A DNA stretch of 64,000 bases from JAMZMI01 sp039944535 (GCA_039944535.1 JBDUYP010000001.1:682001-746000), one strand, 5' to 3'; positions 8,911 to 20,384 are shown, counted from the stretch's first letter. Notes: generated by a model from the sequence alone, not told the origin. Made by a program: numbers and translations.

Positions 8911-11900
8911 ATGATCAGAAAATTTACCCGCCGCTCACTCATCGAGAAGTTTATTTTTCTAATAATGCTGTTTTGTGTTGCTGAATACGCTACTGCTCAG
9001 ATATCTACTGCCGCAGACGACACCAATGTGGAGACATACAGTATGCCTACATCGGACCCGCGTGCATTGGCTTGGACTAAAAATAGTACCCGATTGTATA
9101 TAGCTGGTAATTCATCCATCTATGAGTATACTGTTGGATCTACTATATCGGCAAGTGAAAATTTCTCTAGTAGTGAAGCCAATTTCGTGTTGAATGTGAA
9201 GACCATGGGCACAGAAACCGCCGACAGATACGATGTGGATGATATCACAGGGCTAGCTTTTAATGGTGATGGTACTTATTTGTATTTTGTAGGAGAAGGT
9301 GGTGATGACGATGATTATATAAATATCTTATATCTACCTACAGCATATGATCTTTCAACTGCAAGGCGTTCGAGTATTGAGCGAAGAAACATCGTCGGGT
9401 TTACTGAACCCCAAGACATACAGTTCAATGGTGATGGTACAAAAGCTTATGTGCTTGCAGAGAATACCAGAAAGATTTATGAATTTGAATTAACCTCACC
9501 ATATTCTATTAACTCTTCTACTCCCAGCCCGGGAGGCTCCCCAAATGAACTCCTACTCAGTGAAACCAACCCAACAGGTTTCACTTTCAATGCAAACGGA
9601 TCGCGCTTGTTTGTAGCAGGGTTTGGTAGCGATCAAATCGTGGAGTATTACCTGCCAGAGCCTTACGAGATATCCACTGCCGAAGTTGAAACAGGTTTTA
9701 GTCTGCCTGGAACTCAAGTGGAGGCCATAGCGATCAATAGGTATGATTCAAGGCTGTTGGTTTTGGATAATACCTCTAATAGTCTCTTCCAGTATAGTTT
9801 CAATGGATACCCTACCACATCATCGGTAACCACAGATGGCACCAACAATCCAGATAAATCGGATGTTCGCTTTCGAGTCACGTTCAGTGAAAATGTGACT
9901 GGCTTTGGTACCAGAAACATGACCATAGTGAAAACAGGAACGGTGACCTATGGAAATGTTACCGTCTCTCCACAAAACCCTACAAGTTCTAGTGCCACCT
10001 CCTATTATGTTGATTTTTCCAATGTTGCTGGCAATGGCTCCCTTAAAATAGACATCAAGGAAGCTAACAGCGGAGGGGTGAAAGATTATAACGGTGAGAA
10101 GCTCTCTGGAGGTTATACTACCGGGGCAGTACAGGCTATTGGGTCGCCTTTCAATGTATTGTCTGCAACTAATAGTAGCACCTTCGATGTGAATGAGATA
10201 GTGACAGGCGCAACTTCCAATCGTGATGTGAAGGTCAGTGATGATGGAACGAAGCTCTTTGTATTGGATGCTTCAGTTGATAAAGTGTTGGAGTTTACAT
10301 TGGCTACTCCTTATGATGTAAGCACAGCTACTTATGATGGGGATGCCGAAGCGCTCAGTTTGACAGGAATAGAAACAACGCCATCGGGAATGAGTTTTGA
10401 GTCTGGAGGATCAAAACTTTTTGTGATAGGGGAGTCAGTTGATGGGATTACAGAATTTAATCTTGGCACTCCCTATGATGTTTCCACCGCCACTTTCGTT
10501 CGAAGCACAGATTTATCGCCGGCTTTTAGCAATAATGATGGATTTGACTTCTCCTCTGATGGCATGAAGGTATTCGTAGCAAGCGAAACTTCTATTGATG
10601 TTATTGTTGAATATAACCTTACTGCACCGTATGACATTTCTACAATTATTGCCTCGGGAGTTCAATATGAAATCAACCCATACGAAACTGGAGTTAAAGA
10701 TCTCGAAATCGTACATGATGGTAGATTTATGATAGTGGTAGGTATAAGTGGTGAATTCATTCACACACTTGAAATGACCACTCCAAATGATCTGTCTACC
10801 GCAACCTATCTGGAAGATTATGCACTCTCCACCACGGATAAGGAGGATAACATGTATGGAATTGGGTTTAGCAAGTTGGGTGACTGGATGTATGTGATTG
10901 GGTCAGATGAGATCGTCTATAGCTATTCCCTAAATCGGGCACCTTCCCTTCTCACCTTTGCTGTAGCTGACGATTTCAATCCTTCCAAAAGTCAGGCAAC
11001 AATAGATATCGAATTTTCAGAGCCCGTGTCAGGCCTTACATCTGGTGGTTTCGATATTACAGGGGATCATTTTGAAATTGAGCGTTTCGGAGGTGTTACT
11101 GGTGATCTGGGAATTCTTTCAGGCTCTCAAGAATCATATACGCTAAGAATTGATAATATTTCAGGGGAAGGCGCTATCAAAGTGACCATCAATGAAGATG
11201 CTGAAATTACAGATATCATGGGAAGCTCCTTTCCGGGAAAATCCACGGCATTTATGGTAGGAACAGCTTATAATCTAGAGTTAGCCGAAGAAACTGCTGA
11301 TTTTGACCTTGATGATGAAGATACAGCACCCAATGGTATCACATTCAATGATTCGGGTAGCAAAATGTACATCCTTGGAGGCACTGGGGAAGATGTAAAT
11401 GTATATGACCTATCTACCCCTTTTGATATTTCCACGGCTGTGTTCAAAGCAAGTGAAACACTTGTTTTAAGTGATATTTCTGATCCAGACAAGATCTTAT
11501 TTAATCCAACGGGTACCAAACTTTTCATAAGAAATAATAGCAACAGCACGCTACATGAGTATTCTGTAAATACGCCTTTTGACGTTTCTACAGCTCAGTA
11601 TGCCGGTCTTTCGGAATCGTTGAATGTATCAGGGAATACTGCCTTCGGTTTTAACAATGATGGTACAATTCTTTTCATAGGAGCCAGCAATGGAGAGATT
11701 GTAAAGTATCCACTAGAGACTGCCTACGATCTTTCAAGCAATTCGGTAGGTGGTACAGAAGAGATTGATTTACCGATCTCTCTCTTTGACTTTAAGTTTG
11801 ACGATACGGGAATGAGACTCTTTGCTTCAACTGGATCTAATCCTGATAGAATACAGACCTATTGGATGGATGCGCCTTACGATGTGGCTTCTGCAGTATT

Positions 11901-14900
11901 AGCTGATGATGACTTGAGCCTCAGTTTCAACTATCCCATAGCTTTTAGTTTTGACAATTCTGGTGCCAGAATATTCATTATGGACAACAATGACTTTGTC
12001 AAACAATACGATCTCAATCGAGCACCTGAGGTAGTGAGCTTCGGAGAGAACGAGAACTACCCTGATGGAGATTTTTCCTATTTCCTTAAGTTTTCCGAAC
12101 CAGTTACAGGGGTAGATATTGGTGATTTCGAACTGGAGAAATCTGATGGCGTATCTGTTGCATATCTTTCTTTGACTGGTTTAAGCGTTATTGGTAATTC
12201 TGTTCGGGGGGATGGTGTCGCTCAGGTCACACTAAAAGAAACTGGAACAGACATTGCGGACGGAGATGGTGTTCCGCTTGTAGGAGGCGCAGAAAGTACA
12301 GTGGTAGTCATTGGTTCAGCATATGATGTGTCTCAGGCATCATACTTGGGTGCTGAAAACAGCTACACGGTCACAGAGGAAACCGCTCCATACTCCTTTA
12401 CTTTCAATAATGACGGAAGCAAAATGTATGTGACCGGTACTTCCTCAGATGACTTGCACGAATACAATCTTTCATCGCCGTATGATTTGACCACAGTTAC
12501 TTTCGGACAATCATTTGATTTAGATATCAGTAATCCGCTAGAAATCACTTTTAACGATGATGGATCTAAATTCTTTGTTCTGGACGTTTACGAAGATATT
12601 CATGAGTTTTCTTTGTCTACACAATTCGATATTTCCTCTGCTAGCTATGCAGGAGTAGATGATAGTTATGTGGTGTATAGTCAGGATAGCAGCCCTCAGG
12701 GCATCACTTTCAATGCCGATGGCACGATCATGTACATGCTAGGTGATAGTGGCAATGATATCAACGCCTACTCACTGCCGATACCGTATGACATCTCCAG
12801 AGCGTCATCACTTGGTAGTGACTTTGGCTTTAGCGTAAGCACCGAAGAAACAAGTCCGCGAGATCTTCAATTTTCTCCTGACGGGAAAAGGCTACTTGTG
12901 GTCGGAAACTCTGGCTTGGACATCAATCAATATACACTCTACACAGCATGGGACGTTACCACAGCTATTTATCTGGGGGATGAGTATCGGCTTGATCTGT
13001 CTGGAGACCTGACCAGCCCCGGAAGTATGGCTTTCAGTTCTGATGGAACCAAGCTTTTTGTATTAAGTACAGATACGGATATTATCCACACGTATGACCT
13101 CAATGCAGCACCAAATTACAGTACAATTGAAGTCGTTGGAACATACCCTGCTAATACATCTTCAGTGCAATATAAGATCGTGTTCACAGAAATGGTTACT
13201 GGATTTACACAAGACGATCTCGTTTTGGAATATGATGGGTTGACAGGTGAAATTTATACCTTTTATCAAGAGCCATCAAATCCATACCTATACACCATGG
13301 CTGTTGGAAACCTAAGTGGTGAAGGTTCTTTAATTGTTCGTGGCAAGTCTGAAAATACGGACATTGTTGATTTAGTGGGAAAGGCCATTTTTGATGATTA
13401 TTCTAGTGTACCATTTTCAACAGATCGAGTTGCCCCCACCGCCACCATCACTATTGATGACACAGCTCTCAAAATTGGAGATACGCCTACATTGACCATT
13501 ACTTTTTCTGAGGAGGTTGAGGGTTTTGAAACTACAGATTTGATTCTAGTAAATGGAACTGTTTCAGCTCTGTCAACTACGGACGACATCATCTTTACTG
13601 CCACTTACACTCCGGATGCTGATTTTGAGGAGACCGAAAACATCATCACCATTGACATGAGTGAGTTGACGGATGTGGCTGGTAATGCGGGAAATGTGGA
13701 TGTCTCAACTGAAAATTTTGAGATTGATACCAGCCGACCAACATTGACATATACGGTATACACTATCGACAGTGAAAATGATTTTGAAATGGGGTTTTTT
13801 GAGCTGGTTTTCAATGAACCTGTAAACGGTTTACTATTGTCGAATATCTCTGTAACGAATGGTACCCTGTCAGAATTGAATACAAATGACGGTGGACAGT
13901 CCTATTCAGTAAATTTCGCAGCTCCGTCCAAAGCAGAATTTGCAAGTAACACGCTGAGTACCGACCTGTCTCTCATTTCCGATGATGCAGGTAATTTTGG
14001 AGTTGGGTCAGTGGTAAGCGACAACTTTGTGATTGATACCAAGTTTCCCACGGTCTCTGTTGAGGTTACAGATGATGTGCTTTCAATTGGCGAAAGCACG
14101 ACTGTTACCTATACGTTTTCTGAGCCTGTAAATGTCACCCCCCTTGATTTGAGTTCTTTTACTACTCCAAATCTGACCGCCTCAAATTTCAATTTCACTA
14201 ATGGTTCGACAGTGTTGACCTTCGATGTATCTCCAATTCCCGAAATACAGGATTATACAAATGCGATCACCTCATATATCGAGTTTAGGGACTTAATCGG
14301 GAACACCAGCATTATGAATCCTGAACATAGTCCTTCGGATTTGACGTCAGAGAACTATGTTGTCGATGTAGTAAGACCAACTGTAGCAGTGGTTTTAGAT
14401 GATTTGTCACTGATTACAGGTGAGTCAGCCGAGGTTACTTTCACATTTACCGAAGCTGTAAGCGACTTTGATAATACGGATATTACAATTGGAAATGGGA
14501 CGATTTCAGATGTAGAGACAGCTGATGAAGGTCTTACCTTCACTGCTACTTTTACCCCTTCTGTAGGCGTTGAGGAGGTTGCCAATATCATAGTCGTTGA
14601 CAATTCTGGTTATGTAGATGCCGTAGGAAATGCGGGTGTAGGGATTTCGGAATCTGCAAACTTCGAGATCAACACGGTGGTGCCAACATTGGCCATCTCT
14701 ATAGACGATACCAATCTGATTCTTGACGAAACAGCAACCATTACTTTCACCTTCTCAGAAGCAGTTACGGGCTTTGATAATGACGATATCACCCTGCCGA
14801 ATGGCACTCTATCTGCTGTTTCTTCTCAAGACGAAGGCATCACTTTTACAGGTGTTTTCACTCCAACGGAGCTTCTGGAAGATTTAGAAAATGTTCTCAT

Positions 14901-17900
14901 TGTAGATAATACTGCCTACACAGATTTTGCTGGCAATCCCGGTGTTGGTATTTCCGAATCAGAAAATTTCACCATTGATGGTGTGATCCCGACTGTTATT
15001 GTCAGCATGTCAGATGATGGACTCATAGCAGGCGAAACCAGTGATGTGACTTTCACTTTTTCAGAGCTGGTTGTTGGTTTTGACAATGCAGACATTACCT
15101 ATGAGCAAGGAACGCTCACAGACGTGACATCAGAAGACGGTGGACTTACCTTCACCGCCCTTTTTACACCTACTGCAAACTTTGAATCAAACGAGGACTA
15201 CTTTATCACGGTTGATCAGGCAGGAGTGGAAGATGTACGTGGCAATGCCGGATCAGGAACGAGTAGCGGTCCGAGCTATGATCTCGAAACTTTGAGACCA
15301 ACCGTGGTGATTACCATGGAAGATACGTATTTGATTGCAGGAGAAACTACCATTGTTACCTTCGCGTTTAGCGAGAAGATTGGTTCTCCAAGTGAAGCCA
15401 TTAGCGCGGAAAATGGTATAATTGACGCGGATCCATCCTCAAATGATGGTTTGACTTATACTGCTGCATTCGTTCCATCGGATGATTTTGAGTCTTTGGA
15501 AAATCTTGTCTCAGTGGATATGTCTATGTTGACTGATCAGGCTGGCAATGATGGCGTGGGAATTACTTCACTCAGCTATAGCATAGACACCAGAGAACCT
15601 ACACTCGCCATCACCATGGATGATTTGTATCTTTTAGATGGAGAAACGACCCTGGTCACTTTTGAATTTTCTGAGGAGGTTTTAGATTTTACAACAGACG
15701 ATATTGTAACAGAGAATGGGTCAATTTCTGACCTGGCCAGCACGGACAACACCTTATTCACGGCGGTATTCACACCAGATGAAGAGCTAGCAGTAGTTGG
15801 TAATGTAGTATCCGTTCAGGGCTCTAGATACACGGACCTGGCCAGCAATCCAGGAGTAGCACTTTCAGAGTCAGAGGCTTTTGAAATCAATACAGTTATT
15901 CCAGTCATCACTTTTGAAGCATTGGTATCCAAAACCTATGGCAATGAGCCTTTCGCACTTAATGCTACCGTGACCTCCGAGGATGAGGTAGTTTTCTCAA
16001 GTTCAAACCCTGAAGTGGCGAGCATTGAAAATAACACCGTTACCATTTTGGCAGCAGGAAGCGCTATCATCACGGCAAGTCAGCCAGCTGATGAAAATAC
16101 CAACGCCGCTATTTCTGTAGAGCAGACATTGACAGTAAACCAGGCAACCCTGACTGTTACGGCAGAAGACAAAGCCAAAATTTACGGCGAGTCAAACCCA
16201 GAGTTGACTTTTACTTATGATGGATTTGTAAATAGCGAAGACGAAACTGTGATTACAGAGGATGCTGCCGCTACAACCACTGCAGATGAGACTTCCTCAG
16301 TAGGAAACTATGTGATTGGCGTTTCTGGTGGAAGCGCAGATAATTACGCTTTTGTTCACATTGCTGGAGTTTTGAGTATTGCTCAAAAAGAATTGATCGC
16401 TTCAGCTGAGGCCAAAACGAAAACTTATGGCGATGATAATCCTGAATTGACCATTGCTTATTCCGGTTTTGAAAATGGAGATGATGCAGCCGATATCACT
16501 GAGCCTGCTATAGCCACTACAGCTACTATAGATTCAGGTGTGGGCGTTTACCCAATTACTTTGTCAGACGGATCGGCAGTCAACTACAGTATTCAACTGG
16601 TAGATTCGGAACTGACTGTAAATCCTGCTGACCTGTTGATCAGCGCTGACAATCAGCTAAGAGCATATGGTGAAGAAAACCCAAAACTGACAATTACCTA
16701 TGATGGACTTGTACTCGATGAAACCGAGGACGATTTGGATACTGAGCCAACCATAAGCACTGAGGCAACTCCGACAAGTGATGTAGGCGAGTATGCTATC
16801 ACCGTGAGCGGAGCACAGGATGCCAACTATAGTATCACATTTGAGCAGGGAACGCTCACCATTGAGAAAGCTGATCAGACGATAGATTTTGCTACTGTAA
16901 CGGAAATTGATCTGCTTAACGAAAGTACAATCAACCTTGTAGCGACTGCCAGCTCAGGTATGGAAGTAGTATTCAGTTTGATTGCTGGAGATGGAAGCGT
17001 AGAAGGAAATGTGTTTACTGCCAATGCTTCGGGTACTTACACTGTCGAAGCATCTCAGGCCGGCGATGAAAATTACAATGCAGCATCTGTTTCTCAGACA
17101 TTCAATGTCACTGATTCCAGAAAAGAAAATCAGGCGATTACCTTCAGTGAACTTTCTGATAAAGTATATGGCGACTTGCCTTCCAGCCTAAGCGCTACGG
17201 CTTCTTCGTCTTTGGATGTGACTTACTCCGCGACGGGACCGGTTAGCCTGGGAGGTAATGAAGTAACTATTATTGGAGCAGGTGATGTGACGATCACTGC
17301 TACTCAAAACGGAGATGATACATTCAATCCAGCTCCATCTGTGTCTCAGTCTTTTGTTGTGGCAAAAGCTGCGCTTGCTGTAACCGCGGATGACCTGTCC
17401 ACAACTTTTGATGAAGCAATTCCTGAGTTAAGTATTGGTTATGCTGGGTTCGTAGGCCTTGACAATAGCAGTGATCTGGATGTGTTGCCAACGAGCGCCA
17501 CTACTGCTACTGTGGGAAGTGATGCAGGAGTATATGAAATCACTGTGAGTGGGGGAAGTGATGATAATTATGAGATGACTTATGTCTCAGGATCACTTAC
17601 AATTGAAAAAGCGGATCAGACCATTGATTTTGCCACGGTTGAGGAAATAGATCTATTGAATGAAAACACTGTCACTTTGCTAGCAACAGCTAGCACTGGA
17701 CTTGATGTTGTGTTTAGCCTTGTGTCTGGAAGTGGTAGCCTTGATGGCAACATACTCACGGCCAGCGCGTCCGGGACGTTCGTGGTAGAAGCGTCTCAGG
17801 CTGGAAACGAAAACTACAATGCGGTCAGTATTTCCCAATCATTCAATGTCAATGACTCAAGAAAAGATGATCAAAGTATCACTTTCGCAGAGCTGGCGGA

Positions 17901-20295
17901 TAAGATTTACGGTGACGGCCCATTCAGTATTGCAGCATCAGCTTCATCCGATTTGGCTGTGATGTTTGCAGCATCAGGGCCGGTTAGTCTTGTAGGTACA
18001 GAAATTACAATTTTGGGAGCTGGAAAAGTGACCATCACGGCAACTCAAGCAGGTGACGATACTTTCAACCCGGCTCCATCTGTAGCACAATCCTTCGTTG
18101 TAGCAAAGGCCTCTTTGACAGCAACTGCTGAGGATAAGACCACAACTTACGGAGTTGAAATTTCAGATTTGACTGTTGATTATGCGGGCTTTATAGGGGC
18201 TGACGCCATTGTAGATATCGACGAGTTACCAACGGCAGCTACCGCTGCAACAATGGGCAGTGATGCCGGCACCTATGAGATCACAATAAGTGGAGGAAGC
18301 GACGATAACTATGAATTTGAATTTATCTCTGGTCAGTTGACTATAGAGAAGGCAGATCAAACGATTACTTTCTCAGCTATTGATGATATTGACATTGCTA
18401 CGCAAACAACAGTAGATCTAAGTGCAGTAGCAATCTCTGAGTTAGCCATAGACTTCAATTTGACTTCAGGAGACGGGAGCATTGATGGAGCAGTACTGAC
18501 CGTAAATAACACCGGAACTTTTGAGGTAGAAGCTTCTCAGGCTGGGAATATCAATTACAATGCTGCTTCGGCTATTCAGACATTCAACGTAAATGACTCA
18601 GGTAAGACGGATCAGACCGTTAGCTTCGGAGAGTTGGCTGATAAAGTGTACGGTGATGCCCCTTTTGATATTTCAGCTACGGCAACTTCGAGCCTCGCTG
18701 TGAGTTTTACAGCAACAGGTCCTGTCAGTATCCTGGACAATGAAGTAACCGTTACGGGAGCAGGTGAGATTACGATCACCGCTACTCAGACAGGCGATGA
18801 CACATTTAACCCTGCGCCATCAGTATCTCAATCATTCACAGTATCAAAAGCTTCGCTTAGCGCAACAGCAGACGATCAGACGACTACTTTTGGTGAATTG
18901 ATTCCTGAGTTGAGCATTAGCTATGCCGGCTTTGTTGGCTCGGATAATAGCTCTGACCTGAATGTATTGCCAATGAGCGCTACCAGTGCTATTGCCGGAA
19001 GCGATGCAGGAACCTATGAAATTACCGTAAGTGGAGGAAGTGATGACAACTACGAACTGTCTTATGTTTCCGGTTCTTTGACCATTGCCAAGGCGGATCA
19101 AGCCATCACTTTTGCGGCAATCGATGATGTTGACATCATAAATGGTTCTGCTGTGACCTTAAGTGCATTTTCCACTTCCGAGTTGGACATTACTTATACT
19201 TTGGTACAGGGAGATGGAAGTATTGCCGGAGATGTGCTGACCGTAAACGGGACGGGAACCTATGGGGTGGAAGCATCTCAGGCGGGAAACGATAATTATA
19301 ACGCTGCAATAAGCGTAAGCCAAATATTCAATGTCACAGATTCTCAAAAAACTGAGCAGACCATCACATTTGAGTCTCTTGAGGATAAAGTTTATGGAGA
19401 CGTATTTACGCTTGGGGCCCAAGCCAGCTCTGGTTTGTCCGTGAGCTACAGTGTAGCGAGCGGACCAGCCACATTGTCTGGCGGAGAGGTGAGCATTACA
19501 GGTGTAGGTAGCATCACCATAGTGGCCACACAGGCGGGAGATGATACTTTTAATCCGGCTGCTGCCGTATCTCAGACTTTTGCAGCGGCAAAAGCTCCGT
19601 TGACAGCAACCGCAGATGATCAGGCGATTACTTATGGCGATGATATTCCGGTCCTGACGATCACCTATCAGGGTTTTGTGGCAGGGGAGTCCGCATCAGA
19701 TTTGGACGAAGAACCTTTGACGAGCACTACGGCTTCTTCTGCCAGTGATGCGGGTGAATATGCCATAACGCTTACAGGAGGTGCCTCAGTAAATTATGAA
19801 ATCATGCTTGCAGATGGATCGCTGACCATCAACAAAGCAGCCGCGACAATTACCATCTCTGATCTGGAGTTTGACGTAGATGGCACAGCCAAAATGCCAA
19901 CCATCACAACCGACCCTGCTGACTTGAATTTTACGGTTACTTATGATGGCGCACCCACAGCTCCTTCGGCAGCTGGCTCTTACGAAGTGATCGTGACCAT
20001 AGACGAGACCAACTACGTGGGGTCAGCAACGGCAACACTTCTTTTGAACGAAGTGCTGGCAACTATTCAGTCTTTGAATATCAGAACCTATCCAAACCCA
20101 ACGACAGAGTACTTTAGAGTTGAGGCGGCAATGGACTTGCAGTTTGAGGTATATTCTATTTCAGGTGTCTTGGAGTTGAAGTCTGAAACCAATAAACAAA
20201 CCGATGTTTCTTCACTCTCTGAAGGCGTGTACCTCATTAGAGTTTTGGATGCCAAAGGAAGCGTAGTGAAGACTCAGCAACTAATAAAGCAGTAG
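8911..20295 (+). CDS. Giant (3794-residue) mosaic T9SS surface protein
   Basis: A signal peptide (about residues 1-29, ending YATAQ) is followed by four blocks (about 30-410, 411-783, 784-1134, 1135-1505). Each block has four or five propeller-like repeats of about 50 residues with the signature PYD(V/I)STA plus FNxDG(S/T)KxYV, then one Ig-like module. Next come eight Ig-like domains of about 103 residues (1506-2328; signature FTFSEAVxxFDxxDI), then MBG-type domains (2329-3710; KxYGDxxP and SGGSDDNYE), including four exact-length 247-residue super-repeats. The last 76 residues are a type A T9SS sorting tail (YPNPTTEYF, LSEGVYLIRV). It is probably a secreted, surface-anchored adhesin or matrix protein; the ligand is unknown. 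A terminator follows, so it forms its own transcript. Confidence 0.9.
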   Translation: MIRKFTRRSLIEKFIFLIMLFCVAEYATAQISTAADDTNVETYSMPTSDPRALAWTKNSTRLYIAGNSSIYEYTVGSTISASENFSSSEANFVLNVKTMGTETADRYDVDDITGLAFNGDGTYLYFVGEGGDDDDYINILYLPTAYDLSTARRSSIERRNIVGFTEPQDIQFNGDGTKAYVLAENTRKIYEFELTSPYSINSSTPSPGGSPNELLLSETNPTGFTFNANGSRLFVAGFGSDQIVEYYLPEPYEISTAEVETGFSLPGTQVEAIAINRYDSRLLVLDNTSNSLFQYSFNGYPTTSSVTTDGTNNPDKSDVRFRVTFSENVTGFGTRNMTIVKTGTVTYGNVTVSPQNPTSSSATSYYVDFSNVAGNGSLKIDIKEANSGGVKDYNGEKLSGGYTTGAVQAIGSPFNVLSATNSSTFDVNEIVTGATSNRDVKVSDDGTKLFVLDASVDKVLEFTLATPYDVSTATYDGDAEALSLTGIETTPSGMSFESGGSKLFVIGESVDGITEFNLGTPYDVSTATFVRSTDLSPAFSNNDGFDFSSDGMKVFVASETSIDVIVEYNLTAPYDISTIIASGVQYEINPYETGVKDLEIVHDGRFMIVVGISGEFIHTLEMTTPNDLSTATYLEDYALSTTDKEDNMYGIGFSKLGDWMYVIGSDEIVYSYSLNRAPSLLTFAVADDFNPSKSQATIDIEFSEPVSGLTSGGFDITGDHFEIERFGGVTGDLGILSGSQESYTLRIDNISGEGAIKVTINEDAEITDIMGSSFPGKSTAFMVGTAYNLELAEETADFDLDDEDTAPNGITFNDSGSKMYILGGTGEDVNVYDLSTPFDISTAVFKASETLVLSDISDPDKILFNPTGTKLFIRNNSNSTLHEYSVNTPFDVSTAQYAGLSESLNVSGNTAFGFNNDGTILFIGASNGEIVKYPLETAYDLSSNSVGGTEEIDLPISLFDFKFDDTGMRLFASTGSNPDRIQTYWMDAPYDVASAVLADDDLSLSFNYPIAFSFDNSGARIFIMDNNDFVKQYDLNRAPEVVSFGENENYPDGDFSYFLKFSEPVTGVDIGDFELEKSDGVSVAYLSLTGLSVIGNSVRGDGVAQVTLKETGTDIADGDGVPLVGGAESTVVVIGSAYDVSQASYLGAENSYTVTEETAPYSFTFNNDGSKMYVTGTSSDDLHEYNLSSPYDLTTVTFGQSFDLDISNPLEITFNDDGSKFFVLDVYEDIHEFSLSTQFDISSASYAGVDDSYVVYSQDSSPQGITFNADGTIMYMLGDSGNDINAYSLPIPYDISRASSLGSDFGFSVSTEETSPRDLQFSPDGKRLLVVGNSGLDINQYTLYTAWDVTTAIYLGDEYRLDLSGDLTSPGSMAFSSDGTKLFVLSTDTDIIHTYDLNAAPNYSTIEVVGTYPANTSSVQYKIVFTEMVTGFTQDDLVLEYDGLTGEIYTFYQEPSNPYLYTMAVGNLSGEGSLIVRGKSENTDIVDLVGKAIFDDYSSVPFSTDRVAPTATITIDDTALKIGDTPTLTITFSEEVEGFETTDLILVNGTVSALSTTDDIIFTATYTPDADFEETENIITIDMSELTDVAGNAGNVDVSTENFEIDTSRPTLTYTVYTIDSENDFEMGFFELVFNEPVNGLLLSNISVTNGTLSELNTNDGGQSYSVNFAAPSKAEFASNTLSTDLSLISDDAGNFGVGSVVSDNFVIDTKFPTVSVEVTDDVLSIGESTTVTYTFSEPVNVTPLDLSSFTTPNLTASNFNFTNGSTVLTFDVSPIPEIQDYTNAITSYIEFRDLIGNTSIMNPEHSPSDLTSENYVVDVVRPTVAVVLDDLSLITGESAEVTFTFTEAVSDFDNTDITIGNGTISDVETADEGLTFTATFTPSVGVEEVANIIVVDNSGYVDAVGNAGVGISESANFEINTVVPTLAISIDDTNLILDETATITFTFSEAVTGFDNDDITLPNGTLSAVSSQDEGITFTGVFTPTELLEDLENVLIVDNTAYTDFAGNPGVGISESENFTIDGVIPTVIVSMSDDGLIAGETSDVTFTFSELVVGFDNADITYEQGTLTDVTSEDGGLTFTALFTPTANFESNEDYFITVDQAGVEDVRGNAGSGTSSGPSYDLETLRPTVVITMEDTYLIAGETTIVTFAFSEKIGSPSEAISAENGIIDADPSSNDGLTYTAAFVPSDDFESLENLVSVDMSMLTDQAGNDGVGITSLSYSIDTREPTLAITMDDLYLLDGETTLVTFEFSEEVLDFTTDDIVTENGSISDLASTDNTLFTAVFTPDEELAVVGNVVSVQGSRYTDLASNPGVALSESEAFEINTVIPVITFEALVSKTYGNEPFALNATVTSEDEVVFSSSNPEVASIENNTVTILAAGSAIITASQPADENTNAAISVEQTLTVNQATLTVTAEDKAKIYGESNPELTFTYDGFVNSEDETVITEDAAATTTADETSSVGNYVIGVSGGSADNYAFVHIAGVLSIAQKELIASAEAKTKTYGDDNPELTIAYSGFENGDDAADITEPAIATTATIDSGVGVYPITLSDGSAVNYSIQLVDSELTVNPADLLISADNQLRAYGEENPKLTITYDGLVLDETEDDLDTEPTISTEATPTSDVGEYAITVSGAQDANYSITFEQGTLTIEKADQTIDFATVTEIDLLNESTINLVATASSGMEVVFSLIAGDGSVEGNVFTANASGTYTVEASQAGDENYNAASVSQTFNVTDSRKENQAITFSELSDKVYGDLPSSLSATASSSLDVTYSATGPVSLGGNEVTIIGAGDVTITATQNGDDTFNPAPSVSQSFVVAKAALAVTADDLSTTFDEAIPELSIGYAGFVGLDNSSDLDVLPTSATTATVGSDAGVYEITVSGGSDDNYEMTYVSGSLTIEKADQTIDFATVEEIDLLNENTVTLLATASTGLDVVFSLVSGSGSLDGNILTASASGTFVVEASQAGNENYNAVSISQSFNVNDSRKDDQSITFAELADKIYGDGPFSIAASASSDLAVMFAASGPVSLVGTEITILGAGKVTITATQAGDDTFNPAPSVAQSFVVAKASLTATAEDKTTTYGVEISDLTVDYAGFIGADAIVDIDELPTAATAATMGSDAGTYEITISGGSDDNYEFEFISGQLTIEKADQTITFSAIDDIDIATQTTVDLSAVAISELAIDFNLTSGDGSIDGAVLTVNNTGTFEVEASQAGNINYNAASAIQTFNVNDSGKTDQTVSFGELADKVYGDAPFDISATATSSLAVSFTATGPVSILDNEVTVTGAGEITITATQTGDDTFNPAPSVSQSFTVSKASLSATADDQTTTFGELIPELSISYAGFVGSDNSSDLNVLPMSATSAIAGSDAGTYEITVSGGSDDNYELSYVSGSLTIAKADQAITFAAIDDVDIINGSAVTLSAFSTSELDITYTLVQGDGSIAGDVLTVNGTGTYGVEASQAGNDNYNAAISVSQIFNVTDSQKTEQTITFESLEDKVYGDVFTLGAQASSGLSVSYSVASGPATLSGGEVSITGVGSITIVATQAGDDTFNPAAAVSQTFAAAKAPLTATADDQAITYGDDIPVLTITYQGFVAGESASDLDEEPLTSTTASSASDAGEYAITLTGGASVNYEIMLADGSLTINKAAATITISDLEFDVDGTAKMPTITTDPADLNFTVTYDGAPTAPSAAGSYEVIVTIDETNYVGSATATLLLNEVLATIQSLNIRTYPNPTTEYFRVEAAMDLQFEVYSISGVLELKSETNKQTDVSSLSEGVYLIRVLDAKGSVVKTQQLIKQ
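16870..19836 (+). repeat. Four in-frame 741-bp super-repeats in the giant gene
   Basis: Copies begin at 16870, 17611, 18352 and 19093, so the first three are each exactly 741 bp (247 codons); the fourth is about 744 bp. Each encodes three modules: one starting DQ(T/A)I and ending SQxFNV(T/N)DS, one with D-K-(V/I)-Y-G-D, and one ending SGSLTI-K-A. Copies have diverged at the DNA level but hardly changed in length. Confidence 0.9.
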
Positions 20296-20337
20296 AATAA
20301 CAGAACAAGAGCTAATTATTATTCACCGCTGAAGAAG

Positions 20338-20365
20338 CCAGCCGCATTTGCGGCTGGTTTTTTTT
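20338..20365 (+). terminator. Intrinsic terminator of the giant gene
   Basis: CCAGCCGCA (20338-20346), loop TT, TGCGGCTGG (20349-20357), then eight T. It lies 42 bases after the stop codon and before the next paired repeat. Confidence 0.9.
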
Positions 20366-20384
20366 GGTGGATTGAGCAGTACCT

